Below, piece after piece: positions 41,242 to 51,054 of a DNA stretch of 52,545 bases. Every line of letters begins with the position of its first letter. Positions within the stretch are counted from its first letter, which is position 1. A model generated the notes under the pieces. It saw nothing but the letters and a program-made list of their open reading frames with translations, searched no databases and had not been told where the DNA came from. Source of the DNA: Rhodospirillales bacterium (GTDB taxonomy: Bacteria; Pseudomonadota; Alphaproteobacteria; Reyranellales; Reyranellaceae). The translations under genes and the position numbers were made by a program. The DNA lies in contig JACPOB010000042.1 in assembly GCA_016185145.1 (NCBI GenBank), forward strand, positions 1 through 52,545. Reading direction: 5' to 3'.

Positions 41242-42345
41242 ATGGGCGACCCGCCGTTTCGTGCCGAAGTCATCGGCAGCCTGCTGCGGCCGCGCATCCT
41301 CAAGGACACCGCGACCGCAATCGCCAACGGCAAGGCTGCGGCGGCCGATTACCAGTCGGTACTGGAACGCGAGATCGGCCGCGTCGTCGCCCGACAGGAA
41401 GAGCTCGGCCTCCGGGTCGCCACTGACGGCGAGTTCGGCCGGACCTCCTGGTTCGGCTTCTTCTTCGAAGGCCTCGACGGCTTTCGCCTGGAGCCCTCGC
41501 TGTTCCGCTTCCGCGATACCGACGGCGGCAGCTTCGAATGGCCGACCTGCGTTGCCAAAAGCCCGATCCGCCGCCGCGCGCCCATCACGCTCGCCGAATA
41601 CCAGCGGGTGAAGACGTTCACCAAGGCCGCGCTGCCCAAGGCGACCTTGCCGACGCCCAGCGCCTTCCACTTCTTCCGCTTCACCCAGCCGTTCGATCCG
41701 GCAGTCTACGACCAGCAGCGCTACTTCGACGACCTCGTGGCGGTCTATCGCACGGAGCTCGCCGAGCTCGCCGAGGCCGGCTGCACCTACGTGCAGATGG
41801 ACGAGGTGCCGGTGGCGATGCTGTGCGATCCCCTGGTGCGCGAGCAGGCCCGGGCCCAAGGCGGCGATCCCGACAAGTTGCTGGATCTCTACATAGACGT
41901 GATGCGCCGCATCCTGTCGGATCGCCCGGCCGGCGTGACGGTCGGCATGCATCTCTGCCGCGGCAACTTCCGCAGCCGCTGGATGGCCTCCGGCGGCTAC
42001 GAGCCAGTGGCGGCACGCTTGTTCAACGACTTTCCGGTCGATGCCTATTTCCTGGAGTATGACAGCCAGCGCGCCGGCGATTTCTCGCCGTTGCGGCACG
42101 TGCCGAAGGATCGCCGCGTGGTGCTGGGCCTGGTGTCTTCCAAGACGCCGGTCCTCGAGAGCCGCGACGACCTGCGGCGGCGCATCGACGAGGCGGCGAA
42201 GTTCGTCGATCTCGAACGCCTGTCGCTGTCCTCGCAATGCGGCTTCGCCAGCGTCGCCGGCGGCAACTCGATCGACGAGGACACGCAATGGGCCAAGCTC
42301 GGCCTGATCGTCGACACCGCCCGCTCCGTGTGGGGCACGGCCTAA
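41242..42345 (+). CDS. Cobalamin-independent methionine synthase-like protein (MetE C-domain type)
   Basis: A 367-residue zinc methyltransferase-like protein, equivalent to the C-terminal catalytic barrel of MetE. The zinc ligands are visible: His237 and Cys239 in GMHLCRGN, Glu272 in YFLEYDS and Cys333 in SQCGFAS. VIGSLLRP and GEFGRTSWFGFF match the substrate-binding ends. It lacks the N-terminal MetE half, so it probably uses a simple methyl donor or corrinoid protein instead of methyltetrahydrofolate-Glu3. It lies five bases after the PPOX gene, and the next gene follows after ten bases. Confidence 0.88.
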   Translation: MGDPPFRAEVIGSLLRPRILKDTATAIANGKAAAADYQSVLEREIGRVVARQEELGLRVATDGEFGRTSWFGFFFEGLDGFRLEPSLFRFRDTDGGSFEWPTCVAKSPIRRRAPITLAEYQRVKTFTKAALPKATLPTPSAFHFFRFTQPFDPAVYDQQRYFDDLVAVYRTELAELAEAGCTYVQMDEVPVAMLCDPLVREQARAQGGDPDKLLDLYIDVMRRILSDRPAGVTVGMHLCRGNFRSRWMASGGYEPVAARLFNDFPVDAYFLEYDSQRAGDFSPLRHVPKDRRVVLGLVSSKTPVLESRDDLRRRIDEAAKFVDLERLSLSSQCGFASVAGGNSIDEDTQWAKLGLIVDTARSVWGTA

Positions 42346-42355
42346 GGATCCCTCG

Positions 42356-43135
42356 ATGCGGCGTTTGACGAGGCGCGGCTTTACCGGACTGGCCCTTGCG
42401 GCCAGCGCCTGCTCGACGCCGCCGTCACCGTCGAGTTTGCGCACCCTGACGCCGGGCACGCTCCGCATCGGCACCTATTTCGTGAATCCGCCGTTTGAAT
42501 ATGTGTCCGACGGGCAGAGGGTCGGCTTCGAGGTCGATCTGATGAACGCGATCGCGGCGCGCCTGTCGCTGGCGGCGGTGTTCGTCGACACCGAATGGGA
42601 GAAGATCCTGCAGGAGATGCAGGACGGCCGCTACGACTGCATCGTCGGCGGCATCACCATCACGCCCGAGCGCCAGCGCCTGCTCGCCTGGTCGACGCCC
42701 TACATGACGACGACGCTGAGCCTGGTGGTCGACGGCCGCCGCTCCCCCAACCTGCGCAGCATGGCCGACTTCCGAAACGCCGTCGTCGGCGTGCAGGCGG
42801 CGACCACCGACTACGACATCGCGATCAGGATGCAGCGCCGGGGCGAGATCGGCAGCGTCAAGGTCTATCCTTTCGCGCGCATCCAGGACGCCATGGTCGA
42901 TCTCGCCGCCGGCCGCATCACGGCGGTGATGAAGGTCTATCCCGTGGCGGCCTGGCTGGCGCGGCGGACGCCCGGCCTCGTGATCGCGGCCCAGGTGCCC
43001 GACGATCCGCAGCCGCTCGGCATCGGTTTCCGGCACGACCAACGCGAGCTCCTGGCCGCGGTCAACCGTGTCCTCGCCGATCTGCAACGCGACGGCGGCT
43101 ACGCCCGATTGGCGCAGAAATGGGGCGTTCCATGA
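42356..43135 (+). CDS. Solute-binding lipoprotein (family 3, amino-acid type) coupled to a cyclase
   Basis: A 259-residue periplasmic binding protein. The N-terminus MRRLTRRGFTGLALAASACS combines a twin-arginine motif and a lipobox (LAASAC), so the mature protein should be a lipoprotein. The domain starts LRIGTYFVNPPFEYV and includes GFEVDLMNAIAARL, YDCIVGGITITPERQRLLAW, GVQAATTDYDIAIRM and LAQKWG, the family 3 layout for polar amino acids. No permease or ATPase gene is nearby. Its TGA overlaps the ATG of the adenylate cyclase (ATGA), so they are translationally coupled. I infer it presents a ligand to the cyclase. Confidence 0.87.
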   Translation: MRRLTRRGFTGLALAASACSTPPSPSSLRTLTPGTLRIGTYFVNPPFEYVSDGQRVGFEVDLMNAIAARLSLAAVFVDTEWEKILQEMQDGRYDCIVGGITITPERQRLLAWSTPYMTTTLSLVVDGRRSPNLRSMADFRNAVVGVQAATTDYDIAIRMQRRGEIGSVKVYPFARIQDAMVDLAAGRITAVMKVYPVAAWLARRTPGLVIAAQVPDDPQPLGIGFRHDQRELLAAVNRVLADLQRDGGYARLAQKWGVP

Positions 43136-45087
43136 AGCGCAAGGCGGCCCTGTTCCTGCTGGCGGTGATGGTGTCGGTGAGCCTCGGCGCCATCATCGTG
43201 ACGTCGCTTGCCATGTATCGCCTCGCGTCCGAGCGGTACGCCGAGGAAATCCGCAAGATCGAGGCCAGCCTCAGCGATCGCTTCGCGGTCTTCGAGACCA
43301 TGCTGAAGGATCAGCACGACCGCATCGTCGGCCACATGACCAAGGTGTTGCCGGACATCGCCGCCGAGCTGGAACGGACCGGCCGCTCGCCGTCCGATCT
43401 CTCGGTGGCCGATCTCGATGCCGTGACCAAGCGGTACGGTGTCCAGCACATCTACTTCATCGACCGCAGGCACAAGGTCTTCCAGACCAACTTCGCCACC
43501 GACATGGACCTTCAGTTCCCGGACAGCGACTTCACGCGCTTCCTCGATTCGGTGTTCGACAATAACAAGGTCATGAACGACGGCATCGACATATCGGAGA
43601 AGACGGGAACGCTCAAAACCTACAGCTACTTCGGACCGCCGGGTAAGGACTACATCATCGAGATCTCGACCGACATCCGTGACAGCCTGGAAGCGGGCGG
43701 CTACGGCTGGATGGGACGCTACTTCTTCGACGAGCTGCTGTCGGATCCGGTTCGTTCCAACCCGTCGATCAGGGCGCTCGACATCTACATAATGAATGCG
43801 GCCGCCACCTGGTCGCTGATCCATCCGGGACAGCAGCTCGATCCGGCGCTGGCCCGGCGCATCCAGCAGCACGGCCGGGAGGAGATCAGGAGCGACGACG
43901 GCCGCTATCTCACCGTCTACAGCGGCGAGCCGACCCTGGCGGCCACCAAGCCCGACCATCCGGTGTCGGCCAAGTATGTGATCCGCAAGATCACCTACGA
44001 TGTCGGGCTGGCGCGCGCGGCGGTGATCCAGGTCCTGCTGAGCTCGCTGCTCGTGCTGGCGCTCCTGATGCCGTTGGTGTTCTGGATCGCCTCCCGGCAG
44101 CTTCAGAAGCAGCTGCTCGACCCGTTGTTCAACCTGCGCGGCGAGGCCGGCGCCATCGCCCAAGGCGATCTCAACCAGACGATCGCCAACACCGACCGGC
44201 GCGACGAGATCGGCCAGCTCGCCAACAGCTTCGCCGCCATGCGCGACGCGGTGCGCAAGACCATCACCGACCTCAAGGACACCAACCTGTCGATCGGGCG
44301 TTTCGTGCCGCAGGCCTTCCTGACGATCGTCGGCAAGCCGTCGATCGTCGAGGTCGAGCTGGGCGACAACAAGCGCAAGAACATGACGATCCTGTTCTCC
44401 GACATCCGGAACTTCACGACGCTGTCGGAAGCCATGACGCCGGACGAGAACTTCGCCTTCATCAATGCCTATCTCGAGCGCATGGGGCCGGTGATCCGCG
44501 ACCACAACGGCTTCATCGACAAGTACATCGGCGACGCCATCATGGCGCTGTTCGAATCGGCCGACGATGCGCTCGAGGCCGGGATCGCCATGCTCGAGAC
44601 GCTCGACGCCTTCAATGCCGAACGTCGCGCCGCGGGCCAGTTGCCGATCGCCATCGGCATCGGCATCAACACCGGTACCCTGATGATGGGCACGATCGGC
44701 GAGAAGCACCGCATGGATGGCACCGTCATCTCCGACGCCGTCAACCTCGCCTCGCGCGTCGAAGGGCTGACCAAGACCTATGGCGTGAAGCTGCTGGTCT
44801 CGCAGTACACCGTGGAGAGCCTCGCCGATCCCAAGGCCTACGACATCCGTCCGATCGACGTCGTCGTGGTCAAGGGCAGGACCCATCCGGTCACGATCTG
44901 CGAGGTGTTCCAGCGCGACCCGGCCGAGCAGCGTGCCGCCAAGGCCGCTACGCGCGAGCTGCTGCAGTCGGGCGTCGAGGCCCTGGTGCGGCGTGACCCG
45001 GCCTGCGCCCGCCGTTTCTTCGAGGAGTCGCTGCAGAAGCTGCCCGGCGACACGGCGGCCGGCAATCTGCTGAAGAAGTGTGGTTGA
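43132..45087 (+). CDS. Membrane class III adenylate cyclase with periplasmic sensor and HAMP
   Basis: A 651-residue signalling enzyme making cAMP. Helix 1 (about 5-27) and helix 2 (about 298-322, VLLSSLLVLALLMPLVFWIA) enclose a Cache-like periplasmic region of about 270 residues (RYGVQHIYFIDRRHKVFQTN). HAMP spans about 321-385. The catalytic domain is about 410-595: the metal-binding Asp residues are in LFSDIRNFT and YIGDAIMALF, the adenine-specifying Lys is in FIDKYIGD and an Asp in TVISDAVN, and the Asn/Arg pair is in NLASRVEG. All key residues are intact, so it should be active. A short helical tail follows. It overlaps the binding-protein gene by four bases. Confidence 0.92.
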   Translation: MKRKAALFLLAVMVSVSLGAIIVTSLAMYRLASERYAEEIRKIEASLSDRFAVFETMLKDQHDRIVGHMTKVLPDIAAELERTGRSPSDLSVADLDAVTKRYGVQHIYFIDRRHKVFQTNFATDMDLQFPDSDFTRFLDSVFDNNKVMNDGIDISEKTGTLKTYSYFGPPGKDYIIEISTDIRDSLEAGGYGWMGRYFFDELLSDPVRSNPSIRALDIYIMNAAATWSLIHPGQQLDPALARRIQQHGREEIRSDDGRYLTVYSGEPTLAATKPDHPVSAKYVIRKITYDVGLARAAVIQVLLSSLLVLALLMPLVFWIASRQLQKQLLDPLFNLRGEAGAIAQGDLNQTIANTDRRDEIGQLANSFAAMRDAVRKTITDLKDTNLSIGRFVPQAFLTIVGKPSIVEVELGDNKRKNMTILFSDIRNFTTLSEAMTPDENFAFINAYLERMGPVIRDHNGFIDKYIGDAIMALFESADDALEAGIAMLETLDAFNAERRAAGQLPIAIGIGINTGTLMMGTIGEKHRMDGTVISDAVNLASRVEGLTKTYGVKLLVSQYTVESLADPKAYDIRPIDVVVVKGRTHPVTICEVFQRDPAEQRAAKAATRELLQSGVEALVRRDPACARRFFEESLQKLPGDTAAGNLLKKCG

Positions 45088-45097
45088 ACAGCACACA

Positions 45098-45203
45098 CCT
45101 CACCCTGAGGAGCACCGCGCAGCGGTGCGTCTCGAAGGGTGGGCAACAACGAGACTGGGGCCACCCTTCGAGACGCGCACTGCGTGCGCTCCTCAGGGTG
45201 AGG
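45098..45203. repeat. Palindromic repeat, family B (copy 2)
   Basis: CCTCACCCTGAGGAGCACCG...GTCTCGAAGGGTGGGCA and CCACCCTTCGAGACGCGCAC...GCTCCTCAGGGTGAGG. It fills the gap between the convergent cyclase and racemase-family genes and starts about ten bases past the cyclase stop. Inner hairpins CACCGCGCAGCGGTG and GCGCACTGCGTGCGC differ from copy 1. Confidence 0.92.
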
Positions 45204-45208
45204 CATTC

Positions 45209-45877
45209 CTACGCCGACGACTTCCCGTAGATCGTGTCGATGTGGACGTCGGCGCAGTCGATCACCGGGAAGCCGCAGTCGTGGCCGGTGAAGGCCAGGA
45301 ACAGGTCGGTGCCGCCCAGCAGCACGGCCTCGGCGCCACGCTCGGCGAGCCGGCGGCCGGCCTCGAAGAAAGTCTGGCGCTGCCGGTCGACGACGCGGCC
45401 GATGCTCGCCATGTCGACGTAGCTCTGCTGGACGCGCTCGAACTCGTCGCCTTCGGGGGCGATCACCTCGGCCCTGGTGATCCTGCCGTAGAGCTTGCTC
45501 GCCATGACGACGCGCGTGCCGATGATGCCAACGCGCCTGAGCCCGCGCTGGTTGATGGCGGCGTCGACCGGATCGAGGCCGTTGATCAGCGGCAGGGGCG
45601 AGATCGCCTCCAGCTCCTTGATGCAGAAGTGCCCGCCCATCGAGGTGACGGCCGCGGCCGCGGCGCCGGCGCCCTTCAGATGGCCGATCAGCCGGGCGAA
45701 GATCTCGGCCTGCCGGTCGGGGCGCTGGTCGGCCATGTTGCGGCTCATGTCGCGCACGTTGGCGTAGGCGATGGTGAGGTCGAGCGGGATGTTCGAGGCG
45801 TGGTGCCGCTCGATCAGGCCGCGGTGATAGAAGTCCGTGGCGGCCGGGCCGATGCCGCCGATCAATCCGATATGCAT
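45209..45877 (-). CDS. Aspartate/glutamate racemase-family protein lacking the usual catalytic cysteines
   Basis: A 222-residue protein with the two-domain fold of Asp/Glu/hydantoin racemases: MHIGLIGGIGPAATDFYHRG, IPLDLTIAYANVRD, and LRRVGIIGTRVVMASKLYG. In active members a Cys (or Thr) appears in the first CNT box and a Cys in a later LGCTE box. Here the first reads VTSMGGHF (residues 77-84) and the second LLGGTDL (about 186-192), with Gly189 replacing Cys. Cys85, Cys201 and Cys208 are elsewhere. It may be a lyase, isomerase or binder. Start 45877 has GAGGGAG upstream. It is downstream of the desaturase on the same strand. Confidence 0.8.
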   Translation of the reverse strand: MHIGLIGGIGPAATDFYHRGLIERHHASNIPLDLTIAYANVRDMSRNMADQRPDRQAEIFARLIGHLKGAGAAAAAVTSMGGHFCIKELEAISPLPLINGLDPVDAAINQRGLRRVGIIGTRVVMASKLYGRITRAEVIAPEGDEFERVQQSYVDMASIGRVVDRQRQTFFEAGRRLAERGAEAVLLGGTDLFLAFTGHDCGFPVIDCADVHIDTIYGKSSA

Positions 45878-45898
45878 GGCCAACTCCCTCGACACGCC

Positions 45899-46930
45899 TC
45901 AGGCCGCCAACCCGGCCTCGCGAAACGATACCAGGCGACGCTGTGTCTCGTCCCACAGCACAAGGCGCACGCAGCGGAAACTCTCGCGCACGGTCAACCG
46001 GCCGACCTGGCGCAACTCCGGATGATCGCGCAGCACATGCGGCAGGCGGTAATAAGGAATGCGGCTGTTGAGGTGATGCACGTGGTGCACGCCGATATTG
46101 GCGGTGAACCAGCGCAGGAACGCCGGCAGGTCGTAGTGCGAGCTGCCGTGCAGGGCCGCGTCGTGCAGATTCCACTCCCGGTCATTCGCCCAGGTCGTCC
46201 GCTCGAACTGATGCTGGACATAGAACATCCAAACCCCGACCGAAGCGGCGAGCAGCAGGCTCGGCAGGTGCACCATTAGGAACGCCTTGAGGCCGATGAG
46301 CCAGATCAGCAGGGTGACGATCGAGGCGATCGCCAGATTGGTGGTCATGCTGCTGACCCACCCCCGCCAGCCGCACATCAAGCCAACCGGCAGGCGGTAC
46401 TGCAGGATGAAGAGATAGGCCGGACCGAGGCCGAACATCACCAGCGGATGCCGGTACAGGCGATAGCGCAGCCGGCCCCAGAACGAGCAGGCGCGGTACT
46501 CCTCGACGGTGAGCGTCTCGACGTCGCCGAGGCCGCGGCGGTCGAGATTGCCGGTGCTCGCATGGTGCGTGGCATGGGCTTGGCGCCACACGCCGTACGG
46601 CGTGAAGGTGAGCACGCCGGCGACTCGGCCGAACCAGTCGTTGGCCCGCCGATGGCGGAAGAAGGCGCCGTGGCTGCAATCGTGCTGGATGGCGAACAGC
46701 CGTACGAGGAAGCCGGCGGCGGCTATGGCGAGCGGCAAGGCCAGCCAATAGCCGATGTCGAGCGTCGCCCAGGCCAGCACCCAAAGTGCGGCCAGCGGCA
46801 CGACCGTGATGATGATCTCGACGATGCTGCGGCCGGTGCTCGGCTGCCGGTAGCGTGCGAGGATTTGCGTCCAGGCGCGCGCATCCCTCGGTGTCGTGGC
46901 GCTGGCCGCGTGATCGTGTCTGCTCTTCAA
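45899..46930 (-). CDS. Fatty acid desaturase (membrane di-iron)
   Basis: A protein of about 343 residues with the three histidine boxes of acyl-lipid or acyl-CoA desaturases: HDCSH (83-87), HATHH (119-123) and HVHHL near 279. Helices lie around 36-60, 62-80, 165-185 and 200-225. There is no ATG before the first box; TTG 46930 with GGAAAG upstream is chosen, and TTG 47014 would extend it 28 residues. It follows the ABC permease gene by about 93 bases on the same strand and may share its transcript. It would introduce a double bond in membrane lipid; position is unknown. Confidence 0.85.
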   Translation of the reverse strand: MKSRHDHAASATTPRDARAWTQILARYRQPSTGRSIVEIIITVVPLAALWVLAWATLDIGYWLALPLAIAAAGFLVRLFAIQHDCSHGAFFRHRRANDWFGRVAGVLTFTPYGVWRQAHATHHASTGNLDRRGLGDVETLTVEEYRACSFWGRLRYRLYRHPLVMFGLGPAYLFILQYRLPVGLMCGWRGWVSSMTTNLAIASIVTLLIWLIGLKAFLMVHLPSLLLAASVGVWMFYVQHQFERTTWANDREWNLHDAALHGSSHYDLPAFLRWFTANIGVHHVHHLNSRIPYYRLPHVLRDHPELRQVGRLTVRESFRCVRLVLWDETQRRLVSFREAGLAA

Positions 46931-47023
46931 CCGGGGCGCTTTCCTGTGCAAAGTGGCACAGGCCTCGAGCCGCGCCGACAATTCGGGCCTAGACGCGAAC
47001 GGCGGCAAAAGCAACGAGACGAC

Positions 47024-47917
47024 TCAGCGCGCCGCGCGGCGCTGGATGATCAGGTTGGCGGCGACCGTCAGCAGCAGGGTCACCGTCATCAGGATGAAGG
47101 CGATGGCGCCGCCGAACGGCCAGTTGGTCTGCTGGGTGAACTGGTTGTAGATCAGGGGCGCCATCATCTTGAACAGCGGCCCGCCCAGCAGGAAGGGCGT
47201 GGCGTAGGCGTTCATCGCCAGGATGAAGGTGAGGATGGTGCCGGCCAGGATGCCGGGCAGCGCCAGCGGCCACAGCACGCGCCAGAACATGGTGGCGGGC
47301 GGCGCGCCCAGGCTGAAGGCCGCCTCCTCGACCGAGCGGTCGATGCCCTCGATCACGCTCTGCAGGCTCAGCACCATGAACGGCAGGTTGACGGCGATGA
47401 TGCCGATGATCACCGCCTTCTCGGTGAACATGATCTCGAACGGCGTGTCGATCAGGCCGAGTCCCATGAGACTCGCATTGACGAAGCCCTTGTTGCCGAA
47501 CACCACCATCCAGCCGGCCGCGCGCACCGAGTTGCCGACGAACAGGGGCAGGACGATGGAGATGATCAGCAGGTTCTTGAAGCGGCTCTGCGTGCGCGCC
47601 ACGACGTAGGCCAGCGGAAAGCCCAGCACCAGGCAGACCGCGGTCACCAGCACGGCGATGCGCACCGTCGTCCAGAGGATCGTCGTGTAGTAGGGGTCGG
47701 TGAAGAATTTGACGTAGTTGGCGATGGTGACCGCCTCGACCATCATCTTCCGGGCCGGCACGAACTCGTTCAGGCTGTAGCGGAACAGGATGACGAGCGG
47801 CGCCAGCAGCGCGATCGCGACGAACACCGTCGCCGGCGTCAGCAACGCGGCGGCGGTGAGGCCCTCGCCCCGTCGCTTCTCGACGACGGGGCCATGCGCG
47901 ATCGCGGTGTCGGTCAT
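47024..47917 (-). CDS. ABC importer permease (PotB-like)
   Basis: A 297-residue permease of the spermidine/putrescine-iron-2-aminoethylphosphonate class with about six helices. The first runs about residues 22-45 (LLTPATVFVAIALLAPLVIL). The cytoplasmic coupling loop EEAAFSLGAPPATMFWRVLW-PLALPG is the EAA motif, needed to contact the ATPase. It begins two bases after the binding-protein stop and completes the importer with the second permease, ATPase and binding protein upstream. Confidence 0.92.
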   Translation of the reverse strand: MTDTAIAHGPVVEKRRGEGLTAAALLTPATVFVAIALLAPLVILFRYSLNEFVPARKMMVEAVTIANYVKFFTDPYYTTILWTTVRIAVLVTAVCLVLGFPLAYVVARTQSRFKNLLIISIVLPLFVGNSVRAAGWMVVFGNKGFVNASLMGLGLIDTPFEIMFTEKAVIIGIIAVNLPFMVLSLQSVIEGIDRSVEEAAFSLGAPPATMFWRVLWPLALPGILAGTILTFILAMNAYATPFLLGGPLFKMMAPLIYNQFTQQTNWPFGGAIAFILMTVTLLLTVAANLIIQRRAAR

Positions 47918-47918
47918 G

Positions 47919-48959
47919 TCAGCCCTTGAAGGACTTGTTCCACCAGTCCTGGAAGGCGACGTCGTTCTTGGACATGTAGGCGTAGTCGAGGTCGACCAGC
48001 CGCTTCTGCTCCTCGGGCGTGAAGCCGATGCGCTTCTGTACGTCGTCGGGCACCTTGGCGTTGGTAACGGTGGGATTGTAGCCCATGTCGACGGCGAAGA
48101 GCTCCTGCGCCGAGGCCGCCATCATGGCGTCGAGCCAGGCATAGCCGCCTTCCTTGTTGGGTGCGTTCTTCGGCATGACGAAGCCCGAGACGTACATCGG
48201 CACGCCTTCCTTGGGCGCTACGGTCTGCACCTTGATGCCGGCGTTCTGCCACTGCACGGCGCGCGCCTTCCACATGATGCCGCAGGCGATCTCGCCGGTC
48301 TTGAGCGCCTGGGCGAAGGCCTCGTTGGACGGATAGATGCGCGCGCCGGCCTTGCGGCAGGCCATCAGCCGCTCCTTGCCGGGCTCGAAGTTGCTGACCG
48401 AGCCGCCCGACGCCAGCGCGGCGGCCACCATGTTGTACTGGCGCTGGATGTCGATGATGCCGAGCTTGTTGCCGTGCTTGGGATCGAGCGTGTCGGCGAA
48501 GCCCGCGGGCGCCGCCATCATGTCGGGATTGTAGAGCACGACCTTGCCCGAATAGATGTGGCCGATGCCGTAGGGATACTTCATCGCCGGGATCAGGTTC
48601 TTGGCGTTGGGCATCTTCGAATAGTCGAGCTTCTCGGCCAGGCCCTGCTCGTTGAGGTCGAACATGTCGTTGGCCGAGAAGCCCTGCACGTCCGACGTAC
48701 CGCGGCGCAGCGTCCGCTCGGCCATCATCTTGGCCTTGCGCGGGTCGGCGTTCTCCTCGGCGTTCACGCATTCCCACTTGGCGGGCGCCAGCAGCGGCGT
48801 GTTGATGTTCTTGGTGAGCAGGCGCGAATAGTCGCCGCCCCAGGTGCCGATGACGATGCGCTTGTTATCCTGTGCGCCGGCCGGGAGGGCCATACCTGTT
48901 GCCAGGGCGGCTGCGCCGCCAAGCGCGGTGCGGCGGTTGATCATGAAGCTCTTCGACAT
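47919..48959 (-). CDS. ABC importer substrate-binding protein (PotD-like), Tat-exported
   Basis: A 346-residue periplasmic protein of binding-protein family 1/PotD. The Tat signal is NRRTALGGAAALATGMALP with cleavage near AGAQ. The mature protein opens IVIGTWGGDYSRLLTKNINT, as in polyamine/opine/iron binders, and includes LIPAMKYPYGIGHIYSGKVV and YVSGFVMPKNAPNKEGGYAW. In the polyamine binders acidic and aromatic residues contact the ligand; a specific assignment here is not safe. It lies between the ATPase and permease genes with 1-36 base gaps, one operon. Confidence 0.9.
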   Translation of the reverse strand: MSKSFMINRRTALGGAAALATGMALPAGAQDNKRIVIGTWGGDYSRLLTKNINTPLLAPAKWECVNAEENADPRKAKMMAERTLRRGTSDVQGFSANDMFDLNEQGLAEKLDYSKMPNAKNLIPAMKYPYGIGHIYSGKVVLYNPDMMAAPAGFADTLDPKHGNKLGIIDIQRQYNMVAAALASGGSVSNFEPGKERLMACRKAGARIYPSNEAFAQALKTGEIACGIMWKARAVQWQNAGIKVQTVAPKEGVPMYVSGFVMPKNAPNKEGGYAWLDAMMAASAQELFAVDMGYNPTVTNAKVPDDVQKRIGFTPEEQKRLVDLDYAYMSKNDVAFQDWWNKSFKG

Positions 48960-48995
48960 TGTTGCCTCCTGTTGTTGGCTCCGTTCTCCCCGGAA

Positions 48996-50059
<1,064 letters not shown>

Positions 50060-50060
<1 letters not shown>

Positions 50061-50887
50061 CAGACCACGCGCGCCAGCTTGACGTATCGATCGGTGATCA
50101 GCATCGCGATGCCGATCAGCAAGATCTGCACCACAGAGACCGCCGCGATCGTCGGGTCGATTTTCCATTCCAGGTACTGGAGAACGACGATGGGCAGGGT
50201 GGTGCGGCCCGGGCCGACCAGGAACAGGCTCATCTCGAGATTGCCGAAGGAGGTGACGAAGCCGAACAGGGCGCCCGCGACGATGCCGGGCCGGATGGCC
50301 GGCAGCGTAATGCGCCAGAAGGTGACGAAGGCGTTGGCGCCGAGGTTCTGGGCCGCCTCCTCGATGCTGCGGTCGACGCCGGCCAGGCTCGCGGTGACCA
50401 GCCGCACCACCCAGGGGATGATGATCACGGTATGGCCCGCCACCAGCGCGTAGAAGGTGCCGAGTACGTCGACGTCGAGGCCCTTCTCGGCCTCGACCTG
50501 GAAGACGTACATCGCCGTGCCCAGCACGACGCCCGGCACGATGATCGGCATCAGCAGCAGCTGCGACAGTGGCATGTGGAAGGGGAAGCGGTGGCGCACG
50601 ACCGCCAGCGCCGCCGGCACGCCCAGCGCCAGGCCGAAGAAGGTCGCGAGCACGCCGACCTGGAAGCTCATGCGGAAGCCCTCGACGAACTTCGGCTGGT
50701 CGAGGATGGCCGCGAACCATCGGACGCTATAACCCTCGGGCGGGAAGGAGGGGATCTCCTGCCGGAAGAAGGCGAGCCAGGTGACGAAGACCAGCGGTGT
50801 CAGGATGTAGCCCAGCGTGATCGTCGCCGCGCCGTTCAGGGCCCAGCGCCGCGCGCGCCGTCGGATGAGGGCGGCAGTGTCAGCCAT
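50060..50887 (-). CDS. ABC importer permease (PotC-like)
   Basis: A 275-residue inner-membrane permease with six expected helices; the first is TITLGYILTPLVFVTWLAFF (about 22-41). The EAA coupling loop is EEAAQNLGANAFVTFWRITL-PAIRPG. It is the partner of the PotB-like permease further down the operon; order here is permease C, ATPase, binding protein, permease B. The amidohydrolase gene lies upstream, separated by a family D palindrome. Confidence 0.92.
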
Positions 50888-50921
50888 CAGCGACCCACGC
50901 TCACGCCCATGCTCTTCATCC

Positions 50922-51030
50922 TCATGTTCCTCGCCCCCTTGGGGGAGAGGTTAGGTGAGGGGGTAACCTGAAGATCGTCTCCTGCATCACCCCTCACCCA
51001 GCCTCTCCCCCAAGGGGGAGAGGAGCATGA
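50922..51030. repeat. Palindromic repeat, family D
   Basis: TCATGTTCCTCGCCCCCTTG...GTGAGGGGGT on the left and ACCCCTCACCCAGCCTCTCC...GAGAGGAGCATGA on the right, about 40-base imperfect arms with inner hairpins CCCCCTTGGGGG and CCCCCAAGGGGG. It is transcribed in the amidohydrolase-importer gap and may set relative expression. Confidence 0.85.
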
Positions 51031-51054
51031 AACGACAGGGCGAGATAGGGACAC

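Noticed and set aside
43099..45096. 665-codon minus-strand frame opposite the adenylate cyclase
   Set aside because: Shadow of a gene with intact catalytic motifs; composition is that of antisense high-GC DNA.
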